Made by a program: the position numbers and the translations under genes. 64,000 nucleotides of DNA, from contig NZ_JQIV01000006.1 in the NCBI RefSeq assembly GCF_000746825.1, positions 372,001 to 436,000 on the forward strand, written 5' to 3'. The stretch comes from Carnobacterium inhibens subsp. inhibens DSM 13024. Lineage in GTDB: Bacteria; Bacillota; Bacilli; Lactobacillales; Carnobacteriaceae. Below the pieces are notes generated by a model. The model saw only the letters and a list, made by a program, of their open reading frames with translations, had not been told where the DNA came from and did no database searches. This document shows, one piece after another, positions 10,079 through 18,409 of this stretch (the first letter of the stretch is position 1; each line of letters begins with the position of its first letter).

Positions 10079-10282
10079 AGTATAGCCAAATTCCTTTAAC
10101 TTAAAACATTAAAATCAAAGAAAAATTTTTCAATAGTTGGACCATTAACAAGACAAAAAGACATTGAACCAAGATTTGGACTGTGCCCTGTCAAATAGAC
10201 AGGGCACTAATCAACTAATGGTCTAATAGTGAAGTATACGGTATGAAAATAGAAACCGAATCAGATGATTAAGAGGGATAAA
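10079..10282. other. Intergenic nested inverted repeat between the TPM gene and truA
   Basis: An 11-bp outer stem (TTGGACCATTA at 10137-10147 with TAATGGTCTAA at 10216-10226, one G-U pair) encloses a perfect 10-bp hairpin (GTGCCCTGTC 10183-10192 / GACAGGGCAC 10198-10207, loop AAATA). No T run follows, so it is not a typical terminator. Confidence 0.65.
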
Positions 10283-11023
10283 ATGAGAAATATTAAAATG
10301 ACAATTGAGTATGATGGCGGCAGATATTTGGGTTGGCAAAGACTCAGTGATTCAGACAAAACCATTCAAGGAAAAATAGAGAATGTTTTGACGTCAATGA
10401 CAGGAACCAAAATTGAAATAATCGGATCAGGTCGTACGGATGCCGGAGCTCATGCTAAGGGGCAGGTGGCTAATTTCAAAACAACATCTACCATGGACTG
10501 TGCAGCGATGCTGGACCATCTAAATCGCTACCTCCCAAGGGATATTGTCGTGAAAGATCTTGAGGAAGTACCGGAAAGATTCCATGCTAGATATAATACT
10601 AACGGGAAAAAATACAGCTATTATGTCTGGAATAATAATGTGCCTTCTGCATTTGAGCGCAACTACAGCTACCATCTTCCTGTAGAACTTGATATTGACA
10701 AAATGAACGAGGCTTGCAGCAAACTTGTCGGAACCCACGACTTTATTGGTTTCTCTTCTCTTAAAAAGTCGAAAAAATCAACTGTTAGAACTATCAATGA
10801 AATCACGATCCAAAAGGAAGGCGATTTATTGCACTTTACGTTTATTGGTGAAGGATTCCTTTATAAAATGATTAGAATCATCATGGGGACGCTTCTGGAG
10901 ATTGGGGAAGGGATAACTGATCTGGAAAATATTGATGCCATATTTGAGAGTGGAATCAGAAGCAATGCCGGAATGACGGTGCCTTCTCAAGGACTATTCC
11001 TAGATGAAGTTTATTACAATTAA
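10283..11023 (+). CDS. truA: tRNA pseudouridine synthase TruA, probable second paralogue
   Basis: Converts uridines 38-40 of tRNA anticodon arms to pseudouridine. 246 residues from ATG 10283, which has AAGAGGG at 10271-10277; the ATG at 10265 lacks a binding site. The catalytic Asp53 lies in GSGRTDAGAHA. The family blocks RFHARYNTNGKKYSYYV, HDFIGFSS and the C-terminal YKMIRIIMGTLLEIG are intact. In Lactobacillales the usual truA sits between ecfT and rplM. This copy stands alone, so a second, possibly acquired, paralogue is likely (inference). Its codon choice (more ATC, CTG, GGC) looks slightly different from its neighbours. Confidence 0.9.
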   Translation: MRNIKMTIEYDGGRYLGWQRLSDSDKTIQGKIENVLTSMTGTKIEIIGSGRTDAGAHAKGQVANFKTTSTMDCAAMLDHLNRYLPRDIVVKDLEEVPERFHARYNTNGKKYSYYVWNNNVPSAFERNYSYHLPVELDIDKMNEACSKLVGTHDFIGFSSLKKSKKSTVRTINEITIQKEGDLLHFTFIGEGFLYKMIRIIMGTLLEIGEGITDLENIDAIFESGIRSNAGMTVPSQGLFLDEVYYN

Positions 11024-11127
11024 CAAGGCCGAGATGGTCATCTGTATGAAAGTATTCTTCTAAGTAATCTGCAAAAATATACCTATATACTTTTATGAAG
11101 ATACCAGAATATTTACCAAGAAAAATA

Positions 11128-11180
11128 AAAGAACTTGAAGAATAAAGCTACTAGGCTATTATTCTTCAAGTTCTTTATTT
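11128..11180 (+). terminator. Terminator after truA
   Basis: Perfect 18-bp stem at 11128-11145 and 11159-11176 (core GAACTTGAAGAATAA), 13-nt loop, ending in a T-rich tract. It can serve both strands. A weaker inverted repeat nearer the minus-strand gene (AATCATA at 11212 / TATGATT at 11245) may help terminate that gene. Confidence 0.85.
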
Positions 11181-11249
11181 TAGTGTGTGGGTTGGGTAGA
11201 GGGATGTAAAAAATCATAACTTATTGAGTAATTTTTTTGTGAGCTATGA

Positions 11250-12083
11250 TTAGTTTTGTTCATACTTCTTGTGTTCGATTTGAAGAGTATTGATAATGAT
11301 GGCAGCCGTTTCTTCAATAGATTTTTTAGAAACATTAATGACCAAACAACCTAATTTTTCGTATAATTCTTTTGCAAAATCTAATTCTCTATCAATGCGA
11401 TCTAATTTAGAATACTCCGTATCGGGATTCATTCCATACGTTAACATTCTTTCTCGACGTATAGAGTTTAAGGCTTCTCTATCACTTGTTAAACCGACTA
11501 TTTTTTTAGGATCAACTTGCCAAATTTGTTCTGGAATATGCGCTTCTGGGATAAGAGGCAAATTAGCTACTTTATAATTTTGGTTCGCTAAAAACATGCT
11601 TAATGGTGTTTTAGATGTTCTTGAAATCCCAAGCAATACGATGTCTGCTTCTAAAAAGCCTTTAGGATCTCGTCCATCATCAAATTTTACCGCAAATTCA
11701 ATTGCCTTTATTCGATTGAAATAGGTTTCATCTAAAAGATGCAAAGCTCCTGGCTTTTGTATAGGAACCATTTCAGAACGTTTTTCAAGTTCGCTTATGA
11801 TTGGAGAGAGTGGGTCAAAAAAAACCAATTCATGTTTTTCACAAAACGTTTTAGCTGTCTTATTTAATTTTTCATCTACCAATGTATGAAGGACGATCGC
11901 ATTATCGATTTCTGCTTTTTCTAGAATAGATAAAAGGGTGTCCGATCCGCGAATGAAAGGGTAAGCTGAAACTTTAATATCTGCATCAGGAAACTGAGTC
12001 ATAGCAGCTTGTCCAAGTTGACTAGCTGTCCCGCCTACTGAATCGGAGATAATATAAAAATTAATAGTTGATTTTGAAGACAT
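11250..12083 (-). CDS. Pyruvate, phosphate dikinase regulatory protein (DUF299 kinase/pyrophosphorylase)
   Basis: Bifunctional ADP-dependent kinase and phosphate-dependent phosphorylase that switches PPDK or PEP synthase off and on. 277 residues. The P-loop-like motif GISRTSKT lies at 152-159 and the N-terminal family motif SDSVGGTA at 13-20. AGGAGG precedes the ATG. In Bacillus the orthologue YqfL sits next to ccpN between glyS and dnaG. Here it is alone, divergent from zur, and no PPDK gene is visible. Its promoter (minus strand: TTGTCG, 18 bp, TATACT) is overlapped by a perfect palindrome at 12107-12128. Confidence 0.9.
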   Translation of the reverse strand: MSSKSTINFYIISDSVGGTASQLGQAAMTQFPDADIKVSAYPFIRGSDTLLSILEKAEIDNAIVLHTLVDEKLNKTAKTFCEKHELVFFDPLSPIISELEKRSEMVPIQKPGALHLLDETYFNRIKAIEFAVKFDDGRDPKGFLEADIVLLGISRTSKTPLSMFLANQNYKVANLPLIPEAHIPEQIWQVDPKKIVGLTSDREALNSIRRERMLTYGMNPDTEYSKLDRIDRELDFAKELYEKLGCLVINVSKKSIEETAAIIINTLQIEHKKYEQN

Positions 12084-12106
12084 GTTTTTCCTCCTTGTAG
12101 TTCTGT

Positions 12107-12128
12107 CTGTATACTTATTAGTATACAG
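12107..12128. promoter_or_regulatory. Palindromic operator over the -10 of the DUF299 gene
   Basis: Arms CTGTATACT (12107-12115) and AGTATACAG (12120-12128), spacer TATT. On the minus strand the TATACT within it is the best -10. I do not recognise the regulator. Confidence 0.6.
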
Positions 12129-12181
12129 GAACTCTCAACTAAACGACAATGAATCACTTAAATAACTCTCAGATTTACAGC

Positions 12182-12211
12182 TTGATTATACACCAATAAA
12201 TACGTTATACT
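12182..12211 (+). promoter_or_regulatory. Probable promoter of zur
   Basis: TTGATT at 12182-12187 and TATACT at 12206-12211 with 18 bp between them, about 40 bp before the zur start. No convincing Zur box was seen around it. Confidence 0.55.
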
Positions 12212-12254
12212 ACTTGTTGGTAAATGGATCATGTAAAAGGAGGCGATCACTTAT

Positions 12255-12668
12255 ATGACAGCAGTAGAACAAGCCATTGAAACGTTAAAAGAACATGGTT
12301 ACAAATATACAGATAAAAGAGAAAATATGTTATCCGTATTTGCAGCTGAAAATCGATATTTAACAGCTAAAGAAGTACAGCTTGGATTAAAAGAAAGATA
12401 TCCTTCTATTAGTTATGATACGATTTATCGAAATATCTATACGTTTGTAGAATTAAATGTGCTAGAAGAAACAGAATTAAATGGTGAAAAAATGTTCCGT
12501 TTTGGATGTAAACATACTGGACATCATCATCATTTTATCTGTACAAGCTGTGGGAAAACAAAACAAATTGAAATGTGTCCCATGAATTTTTTTGAAAATC
12601 AGCTAAATGGATGTAAAATCGAGTCTCATCGATTTGAAATTTTTGGGAAATGTGAAAAATGTTCTTAA
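12255..12668 (+). CDS. zur: Fur-family zinc uptake regulator Zur
   Basis: Zinc-responsive DNA-binding repressor of zinc uptake genes. 137 residues, normal for the family. A winged helix lies at about 1-82 with the recognition region YDTIYRNIYTF. The dimerisation half carries the GHHHHFIC motif and two structural CxxC zinc pairs, Cys96/Cys99 and Cys133/Cys136. The block from KYTDKRENML through LTAKEV and SYDTIYRN to FICTSCGKTKQIE resembles Bacillus subtilis Zur more than PerR or Fur, by memory of those sequences. AGGAGG lies 11 bp before the ATG, slightly long. It is divergent from the DUF299 gene. PerR is the main alternative. Confidence 0.82.
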   Translation: MTAVEQAIETLKEHGYKYTDKRENMLSVFAAENRYLTAKEVQLGLKERYPSISYDTIYRNIYTFVELNVLEETELNGEKMFRFGCKHTGHHHHFICTSCGKTKQIEMCPMNFFENQLNGCKIESHRFEIFGKCEKCS

Positions 12669-12726
12669 AAAAACAACTGAAAATGCAATAAACTGGTTAT
12701 TTTTATTAAAATAATGAAATGTTGTA

Positions 12727-12755
12727 TTGACGTGAAAAAATACATTCGATATAAT
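12727..12755 (+). promoter_or_regulatory. Promoter of rpsU-yqeY
   Basis: TTGACG at 12727-12732, 17 bp, then a consensus TATAAT at 12750-12755. Confidence 0.8.
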
Positions 12756-12844
12756 AAGGAAGGACAGTGTTTATGAATACGCTAATAAATTAGTGTGTTC
12801 TAAATAACGGTTACTTTTTAAAGCACGGAGGGAGGGAATTTAAT

Positions 12845-13018
12845 ATGTCAAAAACAGTTATTAAGAAAAATGAATCTCTTGATGATGCTCTTCGTCGCTT
12901 CAAACGTTCCGTTTCAAAAACAGGTACTTTACAAGAAGCTCGTAAACGCGAATTCTATGAAAAACCAAGTGTGAAACGTAAGAAAAAATCTGAAGCAGCT
13001 AGAAAACGTAAATTCTAG
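12845..13018 (+). CDS. rpsU: Small ribosomal subunit protein bS21
   Basis: 57-residue, highly basic ribosomal protein of the 30S subunit, starting [18 protein letters not shown] and ending AARKRKF. The length and the [20 protein letters not shown] region match the family. A strong GGAGGGAGGG binding site precedes the ATG. It is followed by yqeY 33 bp downstream, the common Firmicutes order, and both are served by a consensus promoter. Confidence 0.95.
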   Translation: MSKTVIKKNESLDDALRRFKRSVSKTGTLQEARKREFYEKPSVKRKKKSEAARKRKF

Positions 13019-13051
13019 TAAATTGCTTTTAGGATTGAGGGTGGGAAAGTC

Positions 13052-13498
13052 TTGTCACTTTTAGAAACCATTAATGAAGACATTAAAACTGCGATGAAAG
13101 CCAAAGATAAAGAAACTTTAGCTATTCTACGTATGTTAAAAGCTGCATTGCAAAATGATCAAATCAGCAAAGGTAATGATTTAAGTGAGGATGAAGAGTT
13201 AACAGTTCTTTCTCGCGAAATGAAGCAACGTCGTGAATCGCTTGCAGAGTTTAAAGATGCTGGTCGAGAAGACTTGGTTGATCAAACAGAAGCTGCTATT
13301 CATACCGTTGAAAAATATTTACCTCAACAACTTTCTGAAAACGAACTTAAAGCGATTATTCAAGATGCTGCTACGAAAGTAGATGCTAAATCTATGAAAG
13401 ATTTTGGCAAAGTTATGGGAGTTGTTATGCCTTTAACAAAAGGTAAAGCAGACGGTAATGAAGTCAATCGTTTAGTAAAAGAGCAATTGAATGCATAA
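13052..13498 (+). CDS. yqeY: GatB/YqeY domain protein
   Basis: 148 residues, TTG start with a GAGGGTGGG binding site. The whole length is the GatB/YqeY helical domain: KAKDKETLAILRMLKAALQN at the start, EKYLPQQLSE near residue 90 and MGVVMPLTKGKADGNEVNRL at the end. The family shares a fold with the tail of the GatB amidotransferase, which suggests tRNA binding. Its own role is not established. It is co-transcribed with rpsU. Confidence 0.92.
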   Translation: MSLLETINEDIKTAMKAKDKETLAILRMLKAALQNDQISKGNDLSEDEELTVLSREMKQRRESLAEFKDAGREDLVDQTEAAIHTVEKYLPQQLSENELKAIIQDAATKVDAKSMKDFGKVMGVVMPLTKGKADGNEVNRLVKEQLNA

Positions 13499-13520
13499 AG
13501 GGTAAGTTATTACCTTTTAT

Positions 13521-13563
13521 AAAAAGAGGAGGTGAGACAATTGTCTCATCTCCTCTTTTTTAC
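13521..13563 (+). terminator. Terminator after yqeY
   Basis: Near-perfect 20-bp inverted repeat with no loop, AAAAAGAGGAGGTGAGACAA at 13521-13540 and its complement at 13541-13560 (one G-U pair), flanked by A and T runs. Confidence 0.88.
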
Positions 13564-13665
13564 ATAGTGTATTAAACTGTTTTTAATAAATAAACTAATT
13601 ATTTTTAACTATACTGTATACTTATTTGTAAGAAGTTTATTACCTACTAAAGAAGGGGTGATAAT

Positions 13666-14169
13666 ATGAATGAACAATTTCAAGAAGCACTAACATTGAG
13701 AAAAAAATCAAATTATGAAGAGTCAAAAAATTTGTTTTTAAACTTAGTAAAAAAAATCCTGATCATGCTTCTATCAACTATCAATGTGCTTGGAGTTATG
13801 ACCTATTGGGAGAAGAAAAAAAAGCTGTTCCATTCTACGAACAGTCGATTAAATTAGGATTAGTTGGTGAAGATCTAGAGGGCGCTTATGTTGGTCTTGG
13901 AAGTACTTATCGCACTCTAGGGGGAATACAAAAAAGCTAAGTAAATATTGTTAGAGGGGATAGAAAAACATCCAAGTAATGAAGCTATGAAAGTATTTTT
14001 ATCAATGACGCTTTACAATCTAAAAGAACACAAAAAAGCAACAGAACTATTATTGACTATATTGTTAGATACTAAAAAAAATGAAAATATTATTATGTAT
14101 AGAAAAGCCATTGAACTTTATAGTGCAAACTTAGACACTGTATGGGATAAAGATAATATAGATATATAA
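13666..14169 (+). pseudogene. Tetratricopeptide-repeat protein, broken by two frameshifts and a stop
   Basis: Reading across three lesions gives one TPR-like protein of about 167 residues. It starts MNEQFQEALTLRKKSNYEES and continues NPDHASINYQCAWSYDLLGE, AVPFYEQSIKLGL and YVGLGSTYRTLG, then KHPSNEAMKVFLSMTLYNLK and the C-terminus. Lesions: one A missing in the A run at about 13749-13756; one G extra in the run 13920-13924; and an in-frame TAA at 13942-13944. The frameshifts restore each other, but the stop remains. AGAAGGGGTG is a good binding site before the ATG. Function unknown. With three lesions it is probably dead, unless the homopolymer shifts are sequencing errors. Confidence 0.8.
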
Positions 14170-14430
14170 TTTTTTTGTTAAATTCGTTTATGTTTTATGT
14201 TTAATCTCTAAGTAAATGAAATTGTATAAAATCAAGTGACAAGAATCCTATTACATTAGAGTTGTTTTTTATAGAGGGCTCTAATACACAATTATGAGGT
14301 ATGCTAAACAAATTCGCGTATCGCTTTTGTGATAGGAAGGGGATTTTATAGTAACCACGAATGTCAGACTTTTTTTGGAGTGGAGAAAACCACTTCTTTT
14401 TTTGTACACTATTATCCGCAAAGAACCTAT

Positions 14431-14575
14431 CGTTCTAAGCGATGTTTTCAGATGTTTCACGATAGTCGATGGACTTAACCAATGAGTTTCTGCTTGATTC
14501 TTTTGTAATTGTAATAGTCGATAAAGGGAATGAGTGTCCGTCCTATTTCTTCATAGCTATGAAAAACTTATTCAT
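14431..14575 (-). mobile_element. IS3-family transposase (OrfB) C-terminal remnant
   Basis: Read on the minus strand from 14558 the frame gives SYEEIGRTLIPFIDYYNYKR, then IKQKLIG, then a stop. Restoring one missing T there continues as LSPSTIVKHLKTSLRT. The pattern F-I-D/H-Y-Y-N-x-K-R-I-x-x-K-L-x-G-L-S-P is the conserved end of IS3/IS150-group integrases. Upstream codons are interrupted by a stop and the rest of the transposase is absent. It is a dead fragment beside the broken TPR gene. Confidence 0.75.
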
Positions 14576-14602
14576 AATCTAATTATTAATTCAAAAATAG
14601 TG

Positions 14603-14830
14603 AGAGTGGGACAAAAAGCGTTTAGACCCGAATCACTGGAACGAATAAGCGCAGTATGGTCATCGACCATCGAGCATAAGCACTGTAGGCTAACGCCTAA
14701 GTGTATCATGTCTGTACGTAGCTGAAGCTACTACAGTCATGACAAAGTGGACGTCGGGTTTGCTTTTTGGAGCACGTTTTAGAATAAACATTCGTATATA
14801 AAGAAGTGGCTGGGATTTTTGTATCAGCCT
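14603..14830. repeat. Structured intergenic element of consecutive hairpins inside an outer inverted repeat
   Basis: The outer arms AAAAGC...ACCCGA (about 14615-14631) and TCGGGTTTGCTTTT (about 14754-14767) pair. Inside lie ATGGTC/GACCAT (14656-14670, 3-nt loop) and CACTGTAGGC-TAAC-GCCTAAGTG (14681-14703). A long imperfect hairpin at 14706-14742 has GTAGC-TGAA-GCTAC at its tip. It starts with GAGAGTGGGACAAAAAG and ends with GTGGCTGGGATTTTTG. It codes for nothing evident. It resembles a dispersed intergenic repeat or MITE, or a structured RNA; only one copy lies in this window. Confidence 0.6.
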
Positions 14831-15120
14831 CTTAAAAATTATACAGCCGTTTATTCCGGAAGAAAATTCATTTGAATACCAACACTATATAACAAATATC
14901 TCTATTTACTTATGAAAATAGTAGATTCCTTATAGATTGATTTAGTTATATTAAAGAAGAAGTATGTGTTAGAGATTAAGATTTAAACACTCTTTTAACT
15001 TCCATTTTACCAGTTTTCCTTTTTTTAATTGGTTTTCTATCTAAAGAAGGAAAGCTTCATTTTATACGAAAAATGTGCTATTCTTTAAAGTATAGAAAGA
15101 TAAAGGAGAGTGTTGTTTGT

Positions 15121-16140
15121 TTGACTAATTTAACGAACGAAACACGTTTGGTAGACTTGAAAAATGAAAATCATACATCTTTATTATTTGGTGCCCAAGA
15201 TAAGCATTTAGCTTTATTAGAAGACGCAATGGATGTTGTTATCAACAGTCGTGGAAGTCATCTAGAAATTATTGGCACAGAAGAAAATACAGCTACAGTT
15301 GAAGAAATCTTTAATCATTTAGAAGAATTAATTAAACGTTCGATTCAAGTAGGGCCTTCCGACGTTGTAACGGCCATCAAAATGGCAAAAAATAACACTC
15401 TACATTTTTTTATTAGTATGTATGAGGAAGAAATTGGAAAAGATCATGCTGGAAAACCGATTCGAGCAAAAACGTTTGGTCAACGTCAATATATCCAATC
15501 GATTAAAAAAAATGATGTTACCTTTGGTGTTGGTCCAGCCGGAACTGGTAAAACTTATTTAGCAGTAGTAATGGCCGTGTCAGCAATGAAAAAAGGGGAA
15601 GTAAAAAAAATTATATTAACTCGTCCAGCAGTTGAAGCAGGAGAAAATCTTGGTTTTTTACCGGGTGATTTAAAAGAAAAAGTGGATCCTTATCTACGTC
15701 CGATTTATGATGCTTTATATAATGTGTTTGGTTTAGAGCATACCACTCGTCTAATGGATAGAAACGTAATTGAAATCGCACCCTTAGCTTATATGAGAGG
15801 ACGTACACTAGAAGACGCTTTTGTTATTCTTGATGAAGCACAAAATACAACAAAAGCTCAAATGAAAATGTTTCTTACGCGACTTGGTTTTGGTTCAAAA
15901 ATGATCGTCAATGGTGATGTTACGCAAATTGACTTGCCAAGAGGGGCAATGAGCGGATTAGTCCATGCGGAGAAAGTCTTGAACCAAGTTAAAGGAATCA
16001 ATTTTGTTCAATTTGATTCAAATGATGTTGTGCGTCATCCAGTAGTAGCAAATATTATAAATGCATACAGCCAAGAAAAAACAATGACTGAAAGTAAAAA
16101 ATCGGATACTGAAAAAGTGAGTACTGAAAAAAACAATTAG
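15121..16140 (+). CDS. phoH: PhoH-family ATPase
   Basis: 339 residues from TTG 15121, with AAAGGAGAG upstream. An in-frame ATG at 15073 has no binding site and adds residues atypical of the family. Walker A GPAGTGKT lies at 138-145 and Walker B FVILDEAQ at 234-241. An N-terminal KH-like region (about 20-105) is present, as in YqfG/PhoH-like proteins. The family is a cytosolic ATPase linked to RNA metabolism, but its substrate is not settled. It heads the phoH-pgpH-ybeY-dgkA-cdd-era gene cluster, the conserved Firmicutes order. Confidence 0.93.
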   Translation: MTNLTNETRLVDLKNENHTSLLFGAQDKHLALLEDAMDVVINSRGSHLEIIGTEENTATVEEIFNHLEELIKRSIQVGPSDVVTAIKMAKNNTLHFFISMYEEEIGKDHAGKPIRAKTFGQRQYIQSIKKNDVTFGVGPAGTGKTYLAVVMAVSAMKKGEVKKIILTRPAVEAGENLGFLPGDLKEKVDPYLRPIYDALYNVFGLEHTTRLMDRNVIEIAPLAYMRGRTLEDAFVILDEAQNTTKAQMKMFLTRLGFGSKMIVNGDVTQIDLPRGAMSGLVHAEKVLNQVKGINFVQFDSNDVVRHPVVANIINAYSQEKTMTESKKSDTEKVSTEKNN

Positions 16141-16151
16141 GAAGTGAATGA

Positions 16152-18359
16152 ATGAGAAGAAATTTACGACGCCTCCAGAAAAAAATGGGCAATTTTTATA
16201 TTCCTTCTATTCTATTACTTTCATCTGTGGCGTTGTTTTTTATTATGTATAGTACGGTTAAACCAAAAGCCTTAGATATTAAATTATTTCAGGTGGCAGA
16301 AGAGACCATACGAGCAAATGCAACAGTTGAAGATACAGAAAAAACAGAAGAAAATAAAGAAACGATTGCTGCAACCGTTTCTCCTGTATATACGTACAAC
16401 TCAGATTTAAAAGACTTGCAAACGTCTAAAATAGAAATACTATTTGCTACAATTGATGAAATAAAACAAGACGCTGATAAGAAATATCAAGATGACCTAA
16501 AAGAAGCGAGGAAAAAAGCTTCTGAAAATAATTCATCTATAACCTCTCAAGAACTAGCAGAAATAAAAGTAAATAAACTAACGAATGAGGAATTACTGGG
16601 CTTATTTAAAGAAAAATTAAATAACTTAGAAGATTCGACTAAAGAGTTTATTGAAATGCTTCCAGATTGGGCTGTTTTAGATTTAATAGAAATTGATCAA
16701 TCCGTTTTAACAAGTATGAAAGAATCAATAACTTCAGTAGTTTCAGAGTTTATGTCTCAGCCTATCAAAAATGAAGAATTAAATGACATTAAATTAGAAG
16801 CAAATAATAATTTAGATTATTCAGACTTAGATTCTAACAATCAAAGGATAGCTAGTTTGATCATTGATAATGCGATCGTAGAAAACAACATCTACAATGC
16901 TAATGCTACTGAACAAAAGAAAGAAGAAGAGAAAGCGAATGTTCAACCTGCTTTGATCTTACAAGGGCAAGTGATTGTTCAAGAAGGCCATGTTGTGGAT
17001 AGCAATGATATGCATCAACTTGAATTGTTGGGTATGCTAGATGATACTTCATCAAGACAATCCTTATATGGTTTGATCGTATTGATTTTTACACAAGCCT
17101 TGTTATTATTTTACTTAGGAAAATTCAAGAAAGAAGACGAAGTTGATCACGGCAGTCAAGTCACATTTTATTCTTTGATTATGATTGCTTCTTTATTATT
17201 GATGAAAAGTTTGCAATTGATTCAAGATACTGACTTAGAATATATTGGTTTATTGTTTCCAGCTGCCTTGGGTTCCATGCTACTAACAGCATTTGGATCT
17301 CGCAGGTTTGGAATATTGGCGAATGGATTTACTGCAGTATTTTCAATTTTTATTTTTAGCCCAGATTCTGGAACAAGTTTTAGTATTGTCTTAGTGCTAT
17401 TTTATCTGCTAAGCGGTATGATGGGTACCATGATCACACGAAAAAAGATCACGACTCAGTTTTGGACGAGTTTCATTTGGGTCACTGTATTTAATGCTTT
17501 GTTTATCCTTTCATTTATTTTATACTTAAACATACACATCTGGTCGCACCAAGTTTTTCTGATGATCATATATGCACTTTCAAGCGGGATTATTTCATAT
17601 TTATTGGCTATTCTATTAACACCTTATGTTGAAGTATTATTTAAAGATAATGCTGTATTAACATTGACAGAATTATCCAATCCGAATAGTCCGTTGTTAA
17701 AAGAATTGCTGACGAAAGCACCTGGAACCTATCACCATAGTTTAATGGTAGCGAATTTAAGTGCAAATGCAGTTGGAGCTATTGGCGGAGATTCATTATT
17801 TGCGCGTGTGGCTTGTTATTATCATGATGTTGGCAAATTACGTCATTCGCTCTTCTTTGTAGAAAATCTACCGCCTGGAATGGAGAATCCACATAATTTA
17901 TTAACTCCTTTTGAGAGCAAAGAAATTATTTTTGGACATGTTTCTGAAGGCGTAAAGATGTTGGAAAAAGCTAAATTTCCTCAATCTATTATTGATATTT
18001 GTGCTCAGCATCATGGAACAACCCTCATGAAATATTTTTATGTTACAGCTAAAGAACAGGATGACACAGTAACAGAAAGTGATTTTAGGTATCCAGGACC
18101 AAAACCTCAAACAAAAGAAGCAGCTGTTATTAATATTGCGGATAGTGCTGAAGCGGCCACTAGGGCAATGTCACATCCAACAAAAGAAACTATTGAAAAA
18201 TTCGTTCATGATTTAATCAATAGTAGGATTACGGATGGTCAGTTTGATGAGTGTTCTATATCATTGCAAGAGTTGAAAATCGTTGAAAAGGCAATTTGTG
18301 AAGGGCTGAATGGAACATTCCATTCAAGGATTGAATACCCGGCTTTAAAAAAAGAATAA
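16152..18359 (+). CDS. pgpH: Cyclic-di-AMP phosphodiesterase PgpH (7TM-HD protein)
   Basis: Membrane phosphodiesterase that hydrolyses c-di-AMP to 5'-pApA. 735 residues: one N-terminal membrane helix (about 17-37), then an extracellular 7TM-HDED domain (about 50-295). Seven membrane helices follow (about 300-495), then a cytosolic HD domain. The HD motif residues are visible: GTYHHS with His528/His529, YYHDVGK with His558-Asp559, and the downstream HHGTT and IADSAEAA blocks. It starts 11 bp after phoH with AGGAAGTGA. The acidic extracellular part is Asn/Glu/Lys rich but complete. The product is expected to affect potassium and osmotic homeostasis. Confidence 0.93.
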   Translation: MRRNLRRLQKKMGNFYIPSILLLSSVALFFIMYSTVKPKALDIKLFQVAEETIRANATVEDTEKTEENKETIAATVSPVYTYNSDLKDLQTSKIEILFATIDEIKQDADKKYQDDLKEARKKASENNSSITSQELAEIKVNKLTNEELLGLFKEKLNNLEDSTKEFIEMLPDWAVLDLIEIDQSVLTSMKESITSVVSEFMSQPIKNEELNDIKLEANNNLDYSDLDSNNQRIASLIIDNAIVENNIYNANATEQKKEEEKANVQPALILQGQVIVQEGHVVDSNDMHQLELLGMLDDTSSRQSLYGLIVLIFTQALLLFYLGKFKKEDEVDHGSQVTFYSLIMIASLLLMKSLQLIQDTDLEYIGLLFPAALGSMLLTAFGSRRFGILANGFTAVFSIFIFSPDSGTSFSIVLVLFYLLSGMMGTMITRKKITTQFWTSFIWVTVFNALFILSFILYLNIHIWSHQVFLMIIYALSSGIISYLLAILLTPYVEVLFKDNAVLTLTELSNPNSPLLKELLTKAPGTYHHSLMVANLSANAVGAIGGDSLFARVACYYHDVGKLRHSLFFVENLPPGMENPHNLLTPFESKEIIFGHVSEGVKMLEKAKFPQSIIDICAQHHGTTLMKYFYVTAKEQDDTVTESDFRYPGPKPQTKEAAVINIADSAEAATRAMSHPTKETIEKFVHDLINSRITDGQFDECSISLQELKIVEKAICEGLNGTFHSRIEYPALKKE

Positions 18360-18409
18360 TTAGCTGAATTTGATTATAGTGGAGTAAAAAAGGAGTGAGG
18401 AAGTTACTT

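Larger units (their letters stand above)
14170..15120. other. 950-bp region without an intact gene
   Basis: It contains an IS3-family transposase remnant (minus strand, 14431-14575) and a multi-hairpin repeat-like element (14603-14830), listed separately. A small hairpin (AGTGG/CCACT, near 14385-14400) is followed by a T run. The rest is AT-rich with no coding signal that I can support. Confidence 0.6.

Noticed and set aside
14534-14725. 63-codon plus-strand frame across the hairpin element
   Set aside because: No binding site, crosses the IS3 remnant and the structured repeat; no protein-like composition.
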